Assembly (NCBI GenBank): GCA_022846075.1
Contig: AP025582.1
Coordinates: forward strand, 1,736,001-1,800,000
DNA: 64,000 nt
Direction: 5' to 3'
Source of the DNA: Oscillospiraceae bacterium
GTDB lineage: Bacteria > Bacillota > Clostridia > Oscillospirales > Oscillospiraceae
The position numbers and the translations under genes were made by a program. Shown here in pieces: positions 31,877 through 41,146 of the stretch; the first letter of the stretch is position 1; each line of letters starts with the position of its first letter. A model generated the notes under the pieces. The model was not told the DNA's origin. It saw only the letters and a program-made list of their open reading frames with translations, and searched no databases.

Positions 31877-32227
31877 TTACATTTGCCAAAGGAAATCGTC
31901 CATTTCACCCGCATCAAAATAGAGGGCCCTCTCCCGCTTCTCTATGCCCCGAACCGGAAGAAAAATATCCAGCTTTACCGCCCGGTGGCCGCAGCTGGGA
32001 CAGCGGTAGGCAATGATGCCGCAGGCATATTGCCCTGTTGGAATATCCGCCTTTTTTGACACTGGCGTCAGGTTTTTTCGGTAGTATTCCGGCTCCGGGT
32101 GCGCCACATAGTGCCCCACTGTCATGGGCATGGCATAGAGCTTCCTGCGTATGACCTCCATCTCCGCGGTGCACTGGCTGCACCAGTCGTCATGAAAGAC
32201 CTCCCGCATTTTTCGAAACAGCCCCAT
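31877..32227 (-). CDS. Putative zinc-ribbon protein, unknown function
   Basis: A 116-residue protein. Two Cys pairs (WCSQC near residue 17 and YRCPSCGHRA near 76) suggest a zinc site; other parts are not recognisable (YAMPMTVGHYVAHPEPEYY, DIFLPVRGIEKRERALYFDAGEMDDFLWQM). It lacks a signal peptide or TM. It is sandwiched by 1 base after the upstream membrane-protein gene and 12 bases before guaA, so it is clearly in the operon. No function can be given. Confidence 0.75.
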   Translation of the reverse strand: MGLFRKMREVFHDDWCSQCTAEMEVIRRKLYAMPMTVGHYVAHPEPEYYRKNLTPVSKKADIPTGQYACGIIAYRCPSCGHRAVKLDIFLPVRGIEKRERALYFDAGEMDDFLWQM

Positions 32228-32228
32228 C

Positions 32229-32819
32229 TTACTGCGCCCCGATCCCTGCGGCGGCGTTTAAAACCTCCACCATCACATCAGCTTTGGAAATACCGGTGAG
32301 TACGTTGTCACTCTCCAGCCGCCATCGGCGGTTAGAGATGAACGTATTTACCCGGATCTTCACGCCATCCACGAGAAAGACGAAGCTCACCCGGCTGGTA
32401 CCGTTCAGAAATCCGGGGCCGCCCGAACCGTCGTCCACCCACGCCTTGGTAATATGGCTGGCAGGCACGACGAAAGTCTTCCCCGGGTTCCAGCGGAACA
32501 TCATGGCCAACTGCTTGTGCACCAAATCCACCGCTACCGTGCAGCCGTCGCTGGTAAAAGTGTGATTGCGGACAAAGCCCTGTTCGTCCAGCGCCTTCAT
32601 CCGCTTGGCCTGGCCCTTATCATAAAGCGCCTCGCCCAAAAAACTCCACCAGAAGACAGCTAATATCACAAGCGCCGTGAGCAGGATTGCCCCCACACTG
32701 GAACTTTCCACTAAGCGAAATACCAAAATCGCACATATCACAAGGATAACCACGGGAAGCAGGATATACGCCAAAAGATAGAGTGGGTTCACTTTTTTAA
32801 GCTTCTGCCCTTCCGACAT
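32229..32819 (-). CDS. Membrane protein of unknown function
   Basis: A 196-residue protein from ATG 32819 (GAGG before it). Two TM helices lie near residues 12-34 and 41-62 (YLLAYILLPVVILVICAILVF; SVGAILLTALVILAVFWW). The rest is a soluble beta-rich domain, possibly PH-like (FVRNHTFTSDGCTVAVDLVHKQLAMMF ... SRVSFVFLVDGVKIRVNTF). It lies 1 base from the zinc-ribbon gene and 20 bases from the next membrane gene. Not recognised. Confidence 0.75.
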   Translation of the reverse strand: MSEGQKLKKVNPLYLLAYILLPVVILVICAILVFRLVESSSVGAILLTALVILAVFWWSFLGEALYDKGQAKRMKALDEQGFVRNHTFTSDGCTVAVDLVHKQLAMMFRWNPGKTFVVPASHITKAWVDDGSGGPGFLNGTSRVSFVFLVDGVKIRVNTFISNRRWRLESDNVLTGISKADVMVEVLNAAAGIGAQ

Positions 32820-32839
32820 GTTGTTTTCCTCTTTTCGTA

Positions 32840-33502
32840 TTATTCCCATTCCTGCTCCCGCAGTTTCTTCGGCAGGAAAAAGTAAGGGAAAATCCCCAGC
32901 TTGGCCCCAAGCGCATGCAGCAGGGGGAAGCAAACGATGACCGTAACGACTTGTACGACATTTTCCGGAAAAGAGGTGTAACTTTCCAAGCTCTGCGTTC
33001 CGCCGTATCCCATCATGTCAACATAGAAATCCGTACGGCTGAGAGGTTCGGAATATTGGATCTGATTCAAAAACGTCTCGTTCTGCGTCAGGTCCTCCCA
33101 GACTATCCGCCCTACGGGCAAGGTTTTATCCGAAATATAAAACTCCCCGTCATACTGGATGCTGTCACCGTTGATGCTCGCCGCAACCAACTCCCCCGAG
33201 GGCAGCGTGAGCATGTCGAAAAAACGGCCCCCATAGTAGCCGCCGCCCCGGTTCCGGTATTCGATCCCGGGGGAGATAACGGTAAAAGTATCTTGACTCA
33301 GCAGGTCTTCCACGCTCTGCGCCCGAAACGTCCCTGCTTCCGCCGGACCTCCGACTTCTCCAGCCGGCACAGTGTGTGCGGCCACATAACTGTCATAGGT
33401 GGCGGCCGCAATCATTTTCGCCACCTTCCCGGTCCCCATAGCAACCAGAAGGGCCAGGCCAAGGCAGATCAGCACGTCGATCCTCATTCTGCGATACCTC
33501 AT
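32840..33502 (-). CDS. Membrane-anchored protein of unknown function
   Basis: A 220-residue protein with an N-terminal TM (VLICLGLALLVAMGTGKVAK), an extracellular middle of ~140 residues and a second TM near 180-200 (VVQVVTVIVCFPLLHALGA). The middle contains SINGDSIQYDGEFYISDKTLPVGRI, a beta-rich segment of no known family to me. It starts 23 bases after the carB stop and is followed 20 bases later by another membrane gene, so it is probably co-transcribed. Confidence 0.72.
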   Translation of the reverse strand: MRYRRMRIDVLICLGLALLVAMGTGKVAKMIAAATYDSYVAAHTVPAGEVGGPAEAGTFRAQSVEDLLSQDTFTVISPGIEYRNRGGGYYGGRFFDMLTLPSGELVAASINGDSIQYDGEFYISDKTLPVGRIVWEDLTQNETFLNQIQYSEPLSRTDFYVDMMGYGGTQSLESYTSFPENVVQVVTVIVCFPLLHALGAKLGIFPYFFLPKKLREQEWE

Positions 33503-33525
33503 TGTCCCGCCTCTCTCCTTTTCCT

Positions 33526-36500
33526 TTAAATCTCCGTAATATCGATGGGCCGCAGCTCAGCGCTCCGGCTCTGGGTCCGCACCGTCAGCATGGCCCGTGC
33601 GGTATCGATGGCGGTCACACAGGACACAGAGTGCTCCACCGCCATGCGGCGGATCTTGAAGCCATCGCTTTCATGGCGCCGGCCGTGGGTAGGCGTGTTG
33701 ATGATCAGGTCCACCGTGCCGGAGGCGATCATATCCGCAATGTTGGGATGGGCTTCAGACACCCGGGCCACCAGCTTGCAGTCAATGCCCGCGTCTAACA
33801 AGGCCTGTCGGGTCCCGGCGGTGGCATAGAGCTCCACTCCCATATCGGCAAAGCCCCGGGCAATCCCCACGATCTCACCCTTATCTTCGTCCTTCACCGT
33901 GATGATGGCCCGCCCGCCCTTTTTGGGCGCTTTCAAGTTGGCCCCCTTAAAGGCCTTCCGCAGGGCTTGGGGAAAGTTTTCCGCCAGGCCCAGCACTTCC
34001 CCGGTGGACTTCATCTCCGGCCCCAGGCCGGTGTCCACATCGGTGAGCTTCTCAAAAGAGAACACCGGCATCTTTACAGCATAATACTTTGCCTCGGGGT
34101 AAACGCCAGTGCCGTAGCCAAGGTCTTTCAGCTTCTCCCCCAGCATCACCCGGGTAGCCAGGTCGATAATGGGCACGCCGGTGACTTTGGAGATGTAGGG
34201 GATGGTCCGTGAGGAGCGGGGGTTGACCTCGATGACATATACTTCATCATTATAGAGGATAAACTGGATATTCACAAGGCCAATGACGCCCAAGGCCCTG
34301 GCCAGATCCCGGGTATAGCGCAGAATGGTCTCCTTGTGCTTTTCCTCAATATGTAGGGGCGGATAGACGGAGATGGAGTCGCCGGAGTGGATACCGGCCC
34401 GCTCTACATGCTCCATGATTCCGGGGATCAGGATGTCCTCCCCGTCGAACACGCCGTCCACTTCCACTTCCCGGCCCATGAGATACTTATCCACCAGGAT
34501 GGGGTGTTCCTGCACCGTTTGGTTGATGACCCTCATAAACTCGATGATGTTGCGGTCGTTATAGGCGATCTCCATCCCCTGGCCGCCCAGCACGTAGGAG
34601 GGCCGCACCAGCACGGGGTACCCCACGGCGTTGGCCGCCTTGAGCGCCTCCTCCGCGGTAAACACGGTCTCCCCCTTGGCCCTGGGGATGCCGCACTCGT
34701 TCAGGATCTCATCGAACCGCTCCCGGTCCTCGGCGGCGTCCACGCCGTCGGCGGAGGTACCCAGGATAAACACACCCATATCGGTGAGGGCCTGGGCCAG
34801 CTTGATTGCGGTCTGTCCGCCGAACTGCACCACGGCGCCCCAGGGCTTCTCCTGATGCACCACGGCGGCCACATCCTCTGGGGTTAGGGGCTCAAAGTAG
34901 AGCTTGTCGGCCACGTCGAAGTCCGTGGAAACCGTCTCAGGGTTATTGTTGATGATGATGGTCTCACAGCCCATCTTTTTCAGGGCCCACACCGAGTGGA
35001 CCGAGCAGTAGTCAAACTCGATGCCCTGCCCGATGCGGATGGGGCCGGAGCCCAACACCAGCACCTTCCGCTTCCCCTCCTTGGGCTCCGGCGGCAGGTG
35101 GTATGCGTGCTGGCCCAGCAGACTGGGGGCCACGGGGGCGGTGCCCCAGTCATGGGGCTGGCCGGCCTCGTTTTCCTCATCGTAAGTGGAGTAGTAATAG
35201 GGGGTCTCTGCCTCGAATTCGGCGGCGCAGGTGTCCACCATCTTAAAGGCGGGACGGATTCCGGCGGCTTCCCGGGCGGCCTTCACCGCGTCGGCGGTAG
35301 TGCCGGAAAGATCGGCGATCCACTTGTCGGAGAAGCCCAGCTCCTTTGCCTTCCGAAGCATATCGGTGTCAGGCATCCCCTTCTCCAGGGTGTTTTCCAT
35401 GTCCACGATATGCTGGAGCCGGTCCAGGAACCAGATGTCATACTTGGTGATGGCGTTGATCTTCTCCGGGGAGAACCCACGGCGGAGGGCCTCCGCCACC
35501 ACAAAGAGACGCTGGTCGTCGATGTTGACCAGACGGTCCTCGATCTCTTCGGTATACAGTTCATCCAGGCCATCCATTTTCAGCGACTTCACCGGCAGCT
35601 CCAAAGAGCGGATGGCCTTCATCAGCGCCGCCTCGAAGGAGTTTCCGATGGCCATCACTTCGCCGGTGGCCTTCATCTGAGTGCCTAGGGTCCGGCTGGC
35701 GGTGGTGAACTTGTCGAAGGGCAGGCGGGGGATCTTCAGCACACAGTAGTCCAAGGTGGGCTCAAAACAGGCGGTGGTCTTCCCCGTCACGGCGTTGGGG
35801 ATCTCATCCAGGGTATAGCCCAGGGCAATCTTGGCCGCCACCTTGGCGATGGGGTAGCCGGTGGCCTTGGACGCCAACGCCGAGGACCGGGACACCCGGG
35901 GGTTGACCTCGATGACGGCGTACTCAAAGCTCTCCGGGTTCAGGGCCAGCTGTACGTTGCAGCCGCCCTCGATCTCCAGGGCGGAGATGATGCTCAGAGA
36001 GGCGGAGCGGAGCATCTGGAACTCCTTATTAGCCAAGGTCTGTGTGGGGGCCACCACGATGGAGTCCCCGGTATGGACGCCCACGGGGTCCACGTTCTCC
36101 ATGGAGCAGATCTGGATCACGTTGCCCGCCGAGTCCCGCATGACCTCGAACTCGATCTCCTTCCACCCGGCGATGGAGCGCTCGATGAGTACCTGTCCCA
36201 CCCGGCTCAGATGGATGCCCCGGTCGGCAATCTCCCGGAGGGAGGGCTCGTCGTAGGCGATGCCGCCGCCGCTGCCGCCCAGGGTATAGGCGGGCCGGAC
36301 GATGACGGGATAGCCGATCTTCTCGGCGAAGGCCACGGCGTCGTCCACCGCCTCCACCACATCAGACACCACGCAGGGCTGGCCGATCTCCTCCATGGCG
36401 TCCTTGAAACCCTGCCGGTCCTCCGCCTTACGGATGGACTCGGGAGAGGTGCCCAGCAGCCGCACATGGTATTGCTCCAAAAGCCCCTGCTCGTGGAGGT

Positions 36501-36801
36501 TCATGGCCAGGTTCAGCCCGGTCTGTCCGCCCAGGGTGGGCAGAATGGCGTCCGGCTTTTCCTTCTCGATGATCTGGGTCACCGAGGCAATGTTCAGCGG
36601 TTCGATATACACGTGGTCGGCGATGTCCTTGTCGGTCATGATGGTGGCGGGGTTGGAGTTGACCAGCACCACCTCCACGCCTTCCTCCCTCAAAGCCCGG
36701 CAGGCCTGGGTGCCGGCGTAGTCGAACTCGGCGGCCTGGCCGATGACGATAGGGCCGGAGCCCAGCACCAGCACCTTGTGGATATTTGGATCCTTCGGCA
36801 T
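33526..36801 (-). CDS. carB: Carbamoyl-phosphate synthase large subunit
   Basis: CarB, 1091 residues, the usual size. Two homologous ATP-grasp halves begin [21 protein letters not shown] and [21 protein letters not shown], each with the ATP-binding set ([24 protein letters not shown]) and metal-binding [20 protein letters not shown] / [20 protein letters not shown]. The last ~130 residues are the MGS-like allosteric domain ([23 protein letters not shown]). It makes carbamoyl phosphate for pyrimidine and arginine synthesis with CarA-derived ammonia. Its first base is the last base of the carA stop (TAATG overlap). Confidence 0.98.
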   Translation of the reverse strand: MPKDPNIHKVLVLGSGPIVIGQAAEFDYAGTQACRALREEGVEVVLVNSNPATIMTDKDIADHVYIEPLNIASVTQIIEKEKPDAILPTLGGQTGLNLAMNLHEQGLLEQYHVRLLGTSPESIRKAEDRQGFKDAMEEIGQPCVVSDVVEAVDDAVAFAEKIGYPVIVRPAYTLGGSGGGIAYDEPSLREIADRGIHLSRVGQVLIERSIAGWKEIEFEVMRDSAGNVIQICSMENVDPVGVHTGDSIVVAPTQTLANKEFQMLRSASLSIISALEIEGGCNVQLALNPESFEYAVIEVNPRVSRSSALASKATGYPIAKVAAKIALGYTLDEIPNAVTGKTTACFEPTLDYCVLKIPRLPFDKFTTASRTLGTQMKATGEVMAIGNSFEAALMKAIRSLELPVKSLKMDGLDELYTEEIEDRLVNIDDQRLFVVAEALRRGFSPEKINAITKYDIWFLDRLQHIVDMENTLEKGMPDTDMLRKAKELGFSDKWIADLSGTTADAVKAAREAAGIRPAFKMVDTCAAEFEAETPYYYSTYDEENEAGQPHDWGTAPVAPSLLGQHAYHLPPEPKEGKRKVLVLGSGPIRIGQGIEFDYCSVHSVWALKKMGCETIIINNNPETVSTDFDVADKLYFEPLTPEDVAAVVHQEKPWGAVVQFGGQTAIKLAQALTDMGVFILGTSADGVDAAEDRERFDEILNECGIPRAKGETVFTAEEALKAANAVGYPVLVRPSYVLGGQGMEIAYNDRNIIEFMRVINQTVQEHPILVDKYLMGREVEVDGVFDGEDILIPGIMEHVERAGIHSGDSISVYPPLHIEEKHKETILRYTRDLARALGVIGLVNIQFILYNDEVYVIEVNPRSSRTIPYISKVTGVPIIDLATRVMLGEKLKDLGYGTGVYPEAKYYAVKMPVFSFEKLTDVDTGLGPEMKSTGEVLGLAENFPQALRKAFKGANLKAPKKGGRAIITVKDEDKGEIVGIARGFADMGVELYATAGTRQALLDAGIDCKLVARVSEAHPNIADMIASGTVDLIINTPTHGRRHESDGFKIRRMAVEHSVSCVTAIDTARAMLTVRTQSRSAELRPIDITEI

Positions 36802-37889
36802 TACTGCTCGCCCCCTTTCTCCATGGACGCGACAAAGCGGTCAAATAAGTACTCCGTATCCATGGGACCGGGAGAGGCCTCCGGATGGAACTGGACTGTA
36901 AAGCAATTTTTCCTCACATATGTAAGGCCCTCCACGCCGCCGTCGTTGACGTTGATGTGGGAAACCTCCGCCACGGCGGGATCCACGGTGTCGGCCACCA
37001 CGGCGTAGCCATGATTTTGGGAGGTGATAAAGACCCGGCCCTCCGCCAGATCCTTCACCGGATGGTTGCCCCCCCGATGTCCAAACCGCATCTTCCGGGT
37101 GCTCGCTCCAGTGGCCAAAGCAAGAAGCTGATGGCCCAGACAGACCGCAAAGAGCGGCAAATCAGATTCGTAAAGCTTCTTCACTTCACAAATGATCTCC
37201 GAATTATCCGCCGGGTCGCCGGGGCCGTTGGAGAGCATCACCCCGTCGTACCCCCCTGCCAGCACCGTCTGGGCGGACGTATGGGCGGGATAGACCGTCA
37301 CCGCGCAGCCACGGTTCTGGAGGCAACGGATCATGTTGGTCTTCACACCGTAGTCCATCAGGGCGACCTTGTACTTTTCTTCCCCCAAGGCAGGACAGAG
37401 TTCCATCTCCTTCCGGGTCACCCGCTCCACGGTTCCCGCGACCCGGTAGGCCTTGATCTTCGCCAAAACCGCCTCCATAGAAAAATCCTCCGCGCAGGTG
37501 ATCATGCCGTTCATGGTCCCCTGACTGCGGAGTAAACGCGTCAGCGCACGGGTATCAACGTTCTGGATGCCCGTGATATGATGTTGTCTGAGATAGCTGT
37601 CCAGATCGTCCTCCCGGCGAAAATTGCTGCCGCGCTCGGCCAGATGACGGACAATAAACGCTTCCGCCCAGGGCTGCTGGGACTCATTATCGGAACCATT
37701 GACGCCGTAATTGCCGATCAGGGGATAGGTCATCACGATGCCCTGTCCCGCGTAGGATGGATCGGTCAAAATTTCCTGGTAGCCGGTCATCGAGGTGTTG
37801 AATACCATCTCACAGACCCGGTCGGCCGTATCGCCCATGCTCTCGCCCCGGAACACGGCGCCGTTCTCCAGAATGAGGGTCGCTCTCAT
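36801..37889 (-). CDS. carA: Carbamoyl-phosphate synthase small subunit
   Basis: CarA, 362 residues. The N-terminal CPSase small-chain domain starts [18 protein letters not shown]. The class I glutaminase domain has the Cys nucleophile in [15 protein letters not shown] (the cysteine follows LFAV), plus [12 protein letters not shown] and the His/Glu in [17 protein letters not shown]. It supplies ammonia to CarB. The start ATG 37889 has GGGAGG upstream. The promoter at 37932-37960 gives a short leader, too short for a PyrR attenuator. Confidence 0.97.
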   Translation of the reverse strand: MRATLILENGAVFRGESMGDTADRVCEMVFNTSMTGYQEILTDPSYAGQGIVMTYPLIGNYGVNGSDNESQQPWAEAFIVRHLAERGSNFRREDDLDSYLRQHHITGIQNVDTRALTRLLRSQGTMNGMITCAEDFSMEAVLAKIKAYRVAGTVERVTRKEMELCPALGEEKYKVALMDYGVKTNMIRCLQNRGCAVTVYPAHTSAQTVLAGGYDGVMLSNGPGDPADNSEIICEVKKLYESDLPLFAVCLGHQLLALATGASTRKMRFGHRGGNHPVKDLAEGRVFITSQNHGYAVVADTVDPAVAEVSHINVNDGGVEGLTYVRKNCFTVQFHPEASPGPMDTEYLFDRFVASMEKGGEQ

Positions 37890-37931
37890 ATCTTGCCTCC
37901 CGCCTTTCTCCTCGCAGTCATTATCTGTCTG

Positions 37932-37960
37932 ATTTTATCCCAAAATCAGGCGGTTGACAA
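37932..37960 (-). promoter_or_regulatory. Promoter of the carAB operon with inverted repeat at the -10
   Basis: TTGTCA (37955-37960, read on minus), 17 bases, TAAAAT (37932-37937). GATTTT/AAAATC around the -10 forms a 6-bp inverted repeat that could be an operator. Confidence 0.75.
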
Positions 37961-38033
37961 TATGAAATTTCCTCGATTTCCCTCAAACCAAAAAATCTGT
38001 TGTTTTGGACAAAGGGGCCTGCCGCGGCGTTTT

Positions 38034-38879
38034 TTATTCTTGGCAAACCGCCGGGAGCAGATCGACGGTCACCACCTCCGGGGGATTATAAAACCGGGGA
38101 ATCCGGGTGCTCTCCCGGGCCAGCCCACGGCCCACGATCAGCACGCCGCCGCCATCCACCAGGTATTTTCCCCCGGCATACTCCGGGAAGAGGCCCTGAT
38201 TGGGTGCGAACAGCCCGTTGATCAGCCCAGGGATCCGCCACTGTCCCCCATGGGCGTGTCCGGCCAGTGCCAGGTCAAAACCGCCGTACTCCGCGATCCG
38301 CTCCGGCCGGTGGGTCAGCAGAATGGAAAAGGAAGTGCCGGCCGTCTCCTGTTTTAGTGTCTGAAGCTGCTCCATCCAGGACCTCTCCCCCGCGTCCGGG
38401 TCGTCGATCCCACAGATCTGGACAGACTGTCCCCCCGCCATCAGTTCCGCCCGCTCCCCCGACAGCACCGCAACACCGCAGGCCGCCATGTTTGTTTTGA
38501 TCTCATCCGCCAGCCCGCTCCAGACCTCGTGGTTTCCTGCCACATAGTAAACGGGCCACCGGTCCGCCAGGGCTTTCGCGGCGGCGTAGGCCCGCGCCGG
38601 GGGAAGGCGGCCGAAATCGTCGTCTACCCAATCCCCGCCCAGCAAAACGGCATCCGGCGCCTGAGCCTCGACCTTCTCCAGCAGTTCCGCCTGCCCCTCT
38701 CCATAATGACAGGAATGAAGGTCGGAAAGAAAAACGATCCGCACCGGCTCGGTCAGTTTTTCGCTTTCAACGGTATAGGATCGAACCGTCAACCGCTGAT
38801 CCAGCCCCTTCCACACAAACACCCCCAGGAGGAGGGCCGCCAATGTCAGGATGTGGACCGCCTTTTTCTTTCGAGCCAT
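38034..38879 (-). CDS. Membrane-anchored metallophosphoesterase
   Basis: A 281-residue calcineurin-like phosphoesterase with an N-terminal TM anchor (about 8-24). Metal motifs in order: FLSDLHSCHYG (Asp-His), LLGGDWVDD (Gly-Asp), YVAGNHEVW (Asn-His-Glu), ILLTHRPE (His) and ALAGHAHGGQWRIP (His-x-His). It resembles the YkuE/YaeI group acting on lipid or nucleotide phosphates. The substrate is unknown. It is a single gene between the car operon and a divergent DUF421 gene. Confidence 0.9.
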   Translation of the reverse strand: MARKKKAVHILTLAALLLGVFVWKGLDQRLTVRSYTVESEKLTEPVRIVFLSDLHSCHYGEGQAELLEKVEAQAPDAVLLGGDWVDDDFGRLPPARAYAAAKALADRWPVYYVAGNHEVWSGLADEIKTNMAACGVAVLSGERAELMAGGQSVQICGIDDPDAGERSWMEQLQTLKQETAGTSFSILLTHRPERIAEYGGFDLALAGHAHGGQWRIPGLINGLFAPNQGLFPEYAGGKYLVDGGGVLIVGRGLARESTRIPRFYNPPEVVTVDLLPAVCQE

Positions 38880-38955
38880 GGTCTCCCTCCTTTTTTACCG
38901 ATTTTACCACGGGAGCGTTCTTCTTGTTTTAAACTTTTTCTGACGTTTTTATCCC

Positions 38956-38984
38956 GCATACTCCCATCAAAAAAGGTCATACTG
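38956..38984 (+). promoter_or_regulatory. Possible forespore (sigma-G-like) promoter of the DUF421 gene
   Basis: GCATA (38956-38960), 17 bases, CATACTG (38978-38984), close to the sigma-G pattern GYATA-N17/18-CATNNTA. It lies 31 bases before the start codon. Matched by eye; no good housekeeping promoter is seen. Confidence 0.4.
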
Positions 38985-39014
38985 AACAGAAGAACACGCC
39001 GGGGAGGTCACACT

Positions 39015-39695
39015 ATGGTCATCGCCTTTGTCCGTACGATCATTCTTTATCTGCTCATCATTGTCGGGATCCGTTTGATGGGAAAGCGGCAGGTGGGCGA
39101 GCTGGAGCCCTCGGAGCTGGTACTGGCTCTGATCATCGCCGATCTGGCGGCGGTCCCCATGCAGGATTTCGGCATTCCCCTGCTCTCCGGCATCATTCCG
39201 ATCCTCACGCTGCTCTCCGTCACCATGATCATATCCGTCCTCTCCATGAAAAGCATCAAATTCCGCGCCATCATCTGCGGCCGGCCCTCTATTATCGTAG
39301 AAAATGGGAAACTTCATCAGCGTGAAATGGCAAAAAACCGTTTTACCGTGGATGAACTGATGGAAGAGCTCCGCATGAAGGGCGTCACCGACATTTCCAC
39401 CGTAAAATACGCTATTTTGGAGACAAACGGGCAGATCTCCGTCCTTCCCTTCGCCGACCAAAAGCCGCCCATCGCCAAGGATCTGAACGTGGCGCCCGAA
39501 GAGGCCGGACTCCCCGTTGTCATCATCAACGACGGCAGGATCCTGAACCACAATCTCAAGCTTCGCGGCTACGACAGCGGATGGCTGATGAAACAGCTCA
39601 AAGCCCATGGAGCCAAAAAACCGGAGGACGTGTACCTTTTAACGGCAGATGAGATGGGGCGGGTCTACTTTGCCCTGAAGGAGGATCAAAAATGA
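39015..39695 (+). CDS. DUF421 membrane protein (YetF/YrbG family)
   Basis: A 226-residue protein from ATG 39015 behind GGGGAGG. Three N-terminal TM helices (about 1-20, 35-52, 58-76) contain the family marks RTIILYLLIIVGIRLMGKRQ and ELEPSELVLALIIADLAAVPM. The cytoplasmic YetF domain follows (IKFRAIICGRPSIIVENGKL ... RFTVDELMEELRMKGVTDISTVKYAILETNGQISVLP). Families of this type are common in spore formers, and some are forespore-expressed. Their molecular function is not settled. Its stop overlaps the next start (ATGA). Confidence 0.9.
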   Translation: MVIAFVRTIILYLLIIVGIRLMGKRQVGELEPSELVLALIIADLAAVPMQDFGIPLLSGIIPILTLLSVTMIISVLSMKSIKFRAIICGRPSIIVENGKLHQREMAKNRFTVDELMEELRMKGVTDISTVKYAILETNGQISVLPFADQKPPIAKDLNVAPEEAGLPVVIINDGRILNHNLKLRGYDSGWLMKQLKAHGAKKPEDVYLLTADEMGRVYFALKEDQK

Positions 39696-40072
39696 AGCGG
39701 GTCTGGATCGCCGTCGCCTTATTACTGGCCGTTTTGGCCGGAACTCTGAGCCACAGCTTCTATCTCAATTCCTTCACCCAGGAGCTCACCGGCCTTTTGG
39801 AGGCGGCCGAGGCCAAGGCGGAGCAAAATGAATGGGCCAGCGCCGAAGAGCTAACCCAGCTGGCTCACCACAAGTGGGATGAGAAAACCGCATATCTCCA
39901 CATCCTCCTCCGCCACAGTGAGACTGATGAGGTCTATACCAGCTTTCGTGAGGTGGCGGAATTCATCCAATGCCAGGAAGGCGGAGAATACTCCGCCGCC
40001 AACGCCCGGCTGATTGCCGAGCTGGAGCTGCTGGCGGAAGCGGAACAGCTCAACTTGAAAAATATTCTTTAA
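39692..40072 (+). CDS. DUF4363 family protein
   Basis: A 126-residue protein with an N-terminal TM or signal anchor (VWIAVALLLAVLAGTLSHSFYL), then an all-helical domain (LTGLLEAAEAKAEQNEWASAEELTQLAHHKW ... TSFREVAEFIQCQE ... LIAELELLAEAEQLN). This matches the DUF4363 family that usually accompanies DUF421 genes. It overlaps the DUF421 stop by 4 bases. Both are likely to act together at the membrane. Confidence 0.82.
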   Translation: MKRVWIAVALLLAVLAGTLSHSFYLNSFTQELTGLLEAAEAKAEQNEWASAEELTQLAHHKWDEKTAYLHILLRHSETDEVYTSFREVAEFIQCQEGGEYSAANARLIAELELLAEAEQLNLKNIL

Positions 40073-40105
40073 AAAACACAGAGGCCTAATGGCCTCTGTG
40101 TTTTT
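40073..40105. terminator. Bidirectional terminator between the DUF4363 and yjdF genes
   Basis: AACACAGAGGCC pairs with GGCCTCTGTG-TT over the loop TAAT (40087-40090), with A and T runs outside. It serves both convergent genes. Confidence 0.9.
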
Positions 40106-40505
40106 CTTTCTTTTTTTCCTGACGAAGCTCAAACTTTCGTCTTTCCTCCGTCTCTTTTGCCTCCCAGCCCATGGCCCTGCGGGCTTCCTTCCCCTCTTCA
40201 CGCTGGAGCTTCAAAGCCTGCTGGGCCTTGGTCCCCACTGGAGGGCCGGATAACTGACGCTTGACCTCACGCCGGATCCGTTTGGCGCTCTGCCGGCGCA
40301 CCTCCGCCCGCTCCGCCGGAAGGGCCGGGCTGAATATGAGCTCCCGCCAGTGCTCCAAAAGAGCTGCATAAACCTCATAATCCTTTGGCTCCGCGCCGAA
40401 GGTGATTTTGCAGACTTCATAGCCGTCCTCGCTGGACCGCTCATAGAGCCCGACCCAAAAGGGATCTTCAAAGTACACTGTGATCCTGCAGCTGCCCAAT
40501 TCCAT
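40086..40505 (-). CDS. yjdF: YjdF family protein (DUF2992)
   Basis: A 139-residue protein from ATG 40505 behind GGAGGAA. The N-terminal half (CRITVYFEDPFWVGLYERSSEDGYEVCKITFGAEPKDYEVYAALL) is the YjdF signature. The C-terminal half is a basic helix (KRIRREVKRQLSG ... TKAQQALKLQREEGKEARRAMG). In Bacillus yjdF is controlled by a riboswitch for azaaromatic compounds, and this gene has a ~110-nt structured leader. The biochemical role is unknown, possibly resistance to such compounds. Confidence 0.87.
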   Translation of the reverse strand: MELGSCRITVYFEDPFWVGLYERSSEDGYEVCKITFGAEPKDYEVYAALLEHWRELIFSPALPAERAEVRRQSAKRIRREVKRQLSGPPVGTKAQQALKLQREEGKEARRAMGWEAKETEERRKFELRQEKKKEKHRGH

Positions 40506-40534
40506 GGGACTTCCTCCTTTTTTGCTCAACGCCG

Positions 40535-40617
40535 CGGGGAATGGACAACCAAGGAGGCAGGTTACTGACGGCTTGCACCGCGCCCGGACTACCAACCGGA
40601 CCGTGTTTTTATCCCCG
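40535..40617 (-). promoter_or_regulatory. Candidate yjdF riboswitch
   Basis: The leader folds with an outer stem CGGGGA (40612-40617 on minus) to TCCCCG (40535-40540). Inside are a CCGG/CCGG hairpin and the unpaired, conserved-looking segments GGTGCAAGCCGTCAGTAACC and TTGGTTGTCC. It ends 18 bases before the GGAGGAA ribosome site of a YjdF-family gene. The family context is the main support; I cannot run a covariance model. Confidence 0.5.
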
Positions 40618-40625
40618 TACTCTAT

Positions 40626-41081
40626 TTACTTTTCCTGCAGCAATTTATTGAGTTCCGCCATAAACGTACTGATATCCTTGAACTGCCGGTAGACGGAGGC
40701 AAAACGGACATAGGCCACCTCGTCCACATCCTTGAGCCGGTCCATCACCAGCTCGCCGATCTTGGCCGATGGGACCTCCCGATCCATCTCGTTTTGCAGG
40801 ACCTGTTCGATCTCATCGGCGATCTTCTCCAGGGTGCCGAACGGCACCGGCCGCTTTTCGCAGGCCCGGATCATACCGTTGAGGAGCTTGGTCCGGTCAA
40901 AGGTCTGACGGCTGCCGTCTTTTTTGATGACCACCACAGGCAAAGACTCCATGACCTCGAACGTGGTGAAACGCTTATGGCACTCCAGGCACTCCCGGCG
41001 GCGGCGGATGCTGGTCCCATCCTCGGCGGGACGGGAATCCACCACCTTACTGTCCAGGTAACCGCAAAAAGGACACTTCAT
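40626..41081 (-). CDS. nrdR: Transcriptional repressor NrdR
   Basis: A 151-residue protein from ATG 41081 (GGGAG upstream; a GTG at 41090 would add three residues). The zinc ribbon is [22 protein letters not shown] ... [12 protein letters not shown]. The ATP-cone is [31 protein letters not shown] ... IADEIEQVL. NrdR senses (d)ATP and represses ribonucleotide reductase genes by binding NrdR boxes. The stop lies just before the yjdF leader. Confidence 0.97.
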   Translation of the reverse strand: MKCPFCGYLDSKVVDSRPAEDGTSIRRRRECLECHKRFTTFEVMESLPVVVIKKDGSRQTFDRTKLLNGMIRACEKRPVPFGTLEKIADEIEQVLQNEMDREVPSAKIGELVMDRLKDVDEVAYVRFASVYRQFKDISTFMAELNKLLQEK

Positions 41082-41146
41082 AGTAAGCACGCTCCCTATG
41101 TATCTGATATGTTACTTTAACACAAAACCGGCCTTTTTTATGGCGG

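Noticed and set aside
37890-37960. PyrR-type attenuator in the carA leader
   Set aside because: The predicted leader is only about 35-40 nt with no anti-antiterminator or terminator hairpin.
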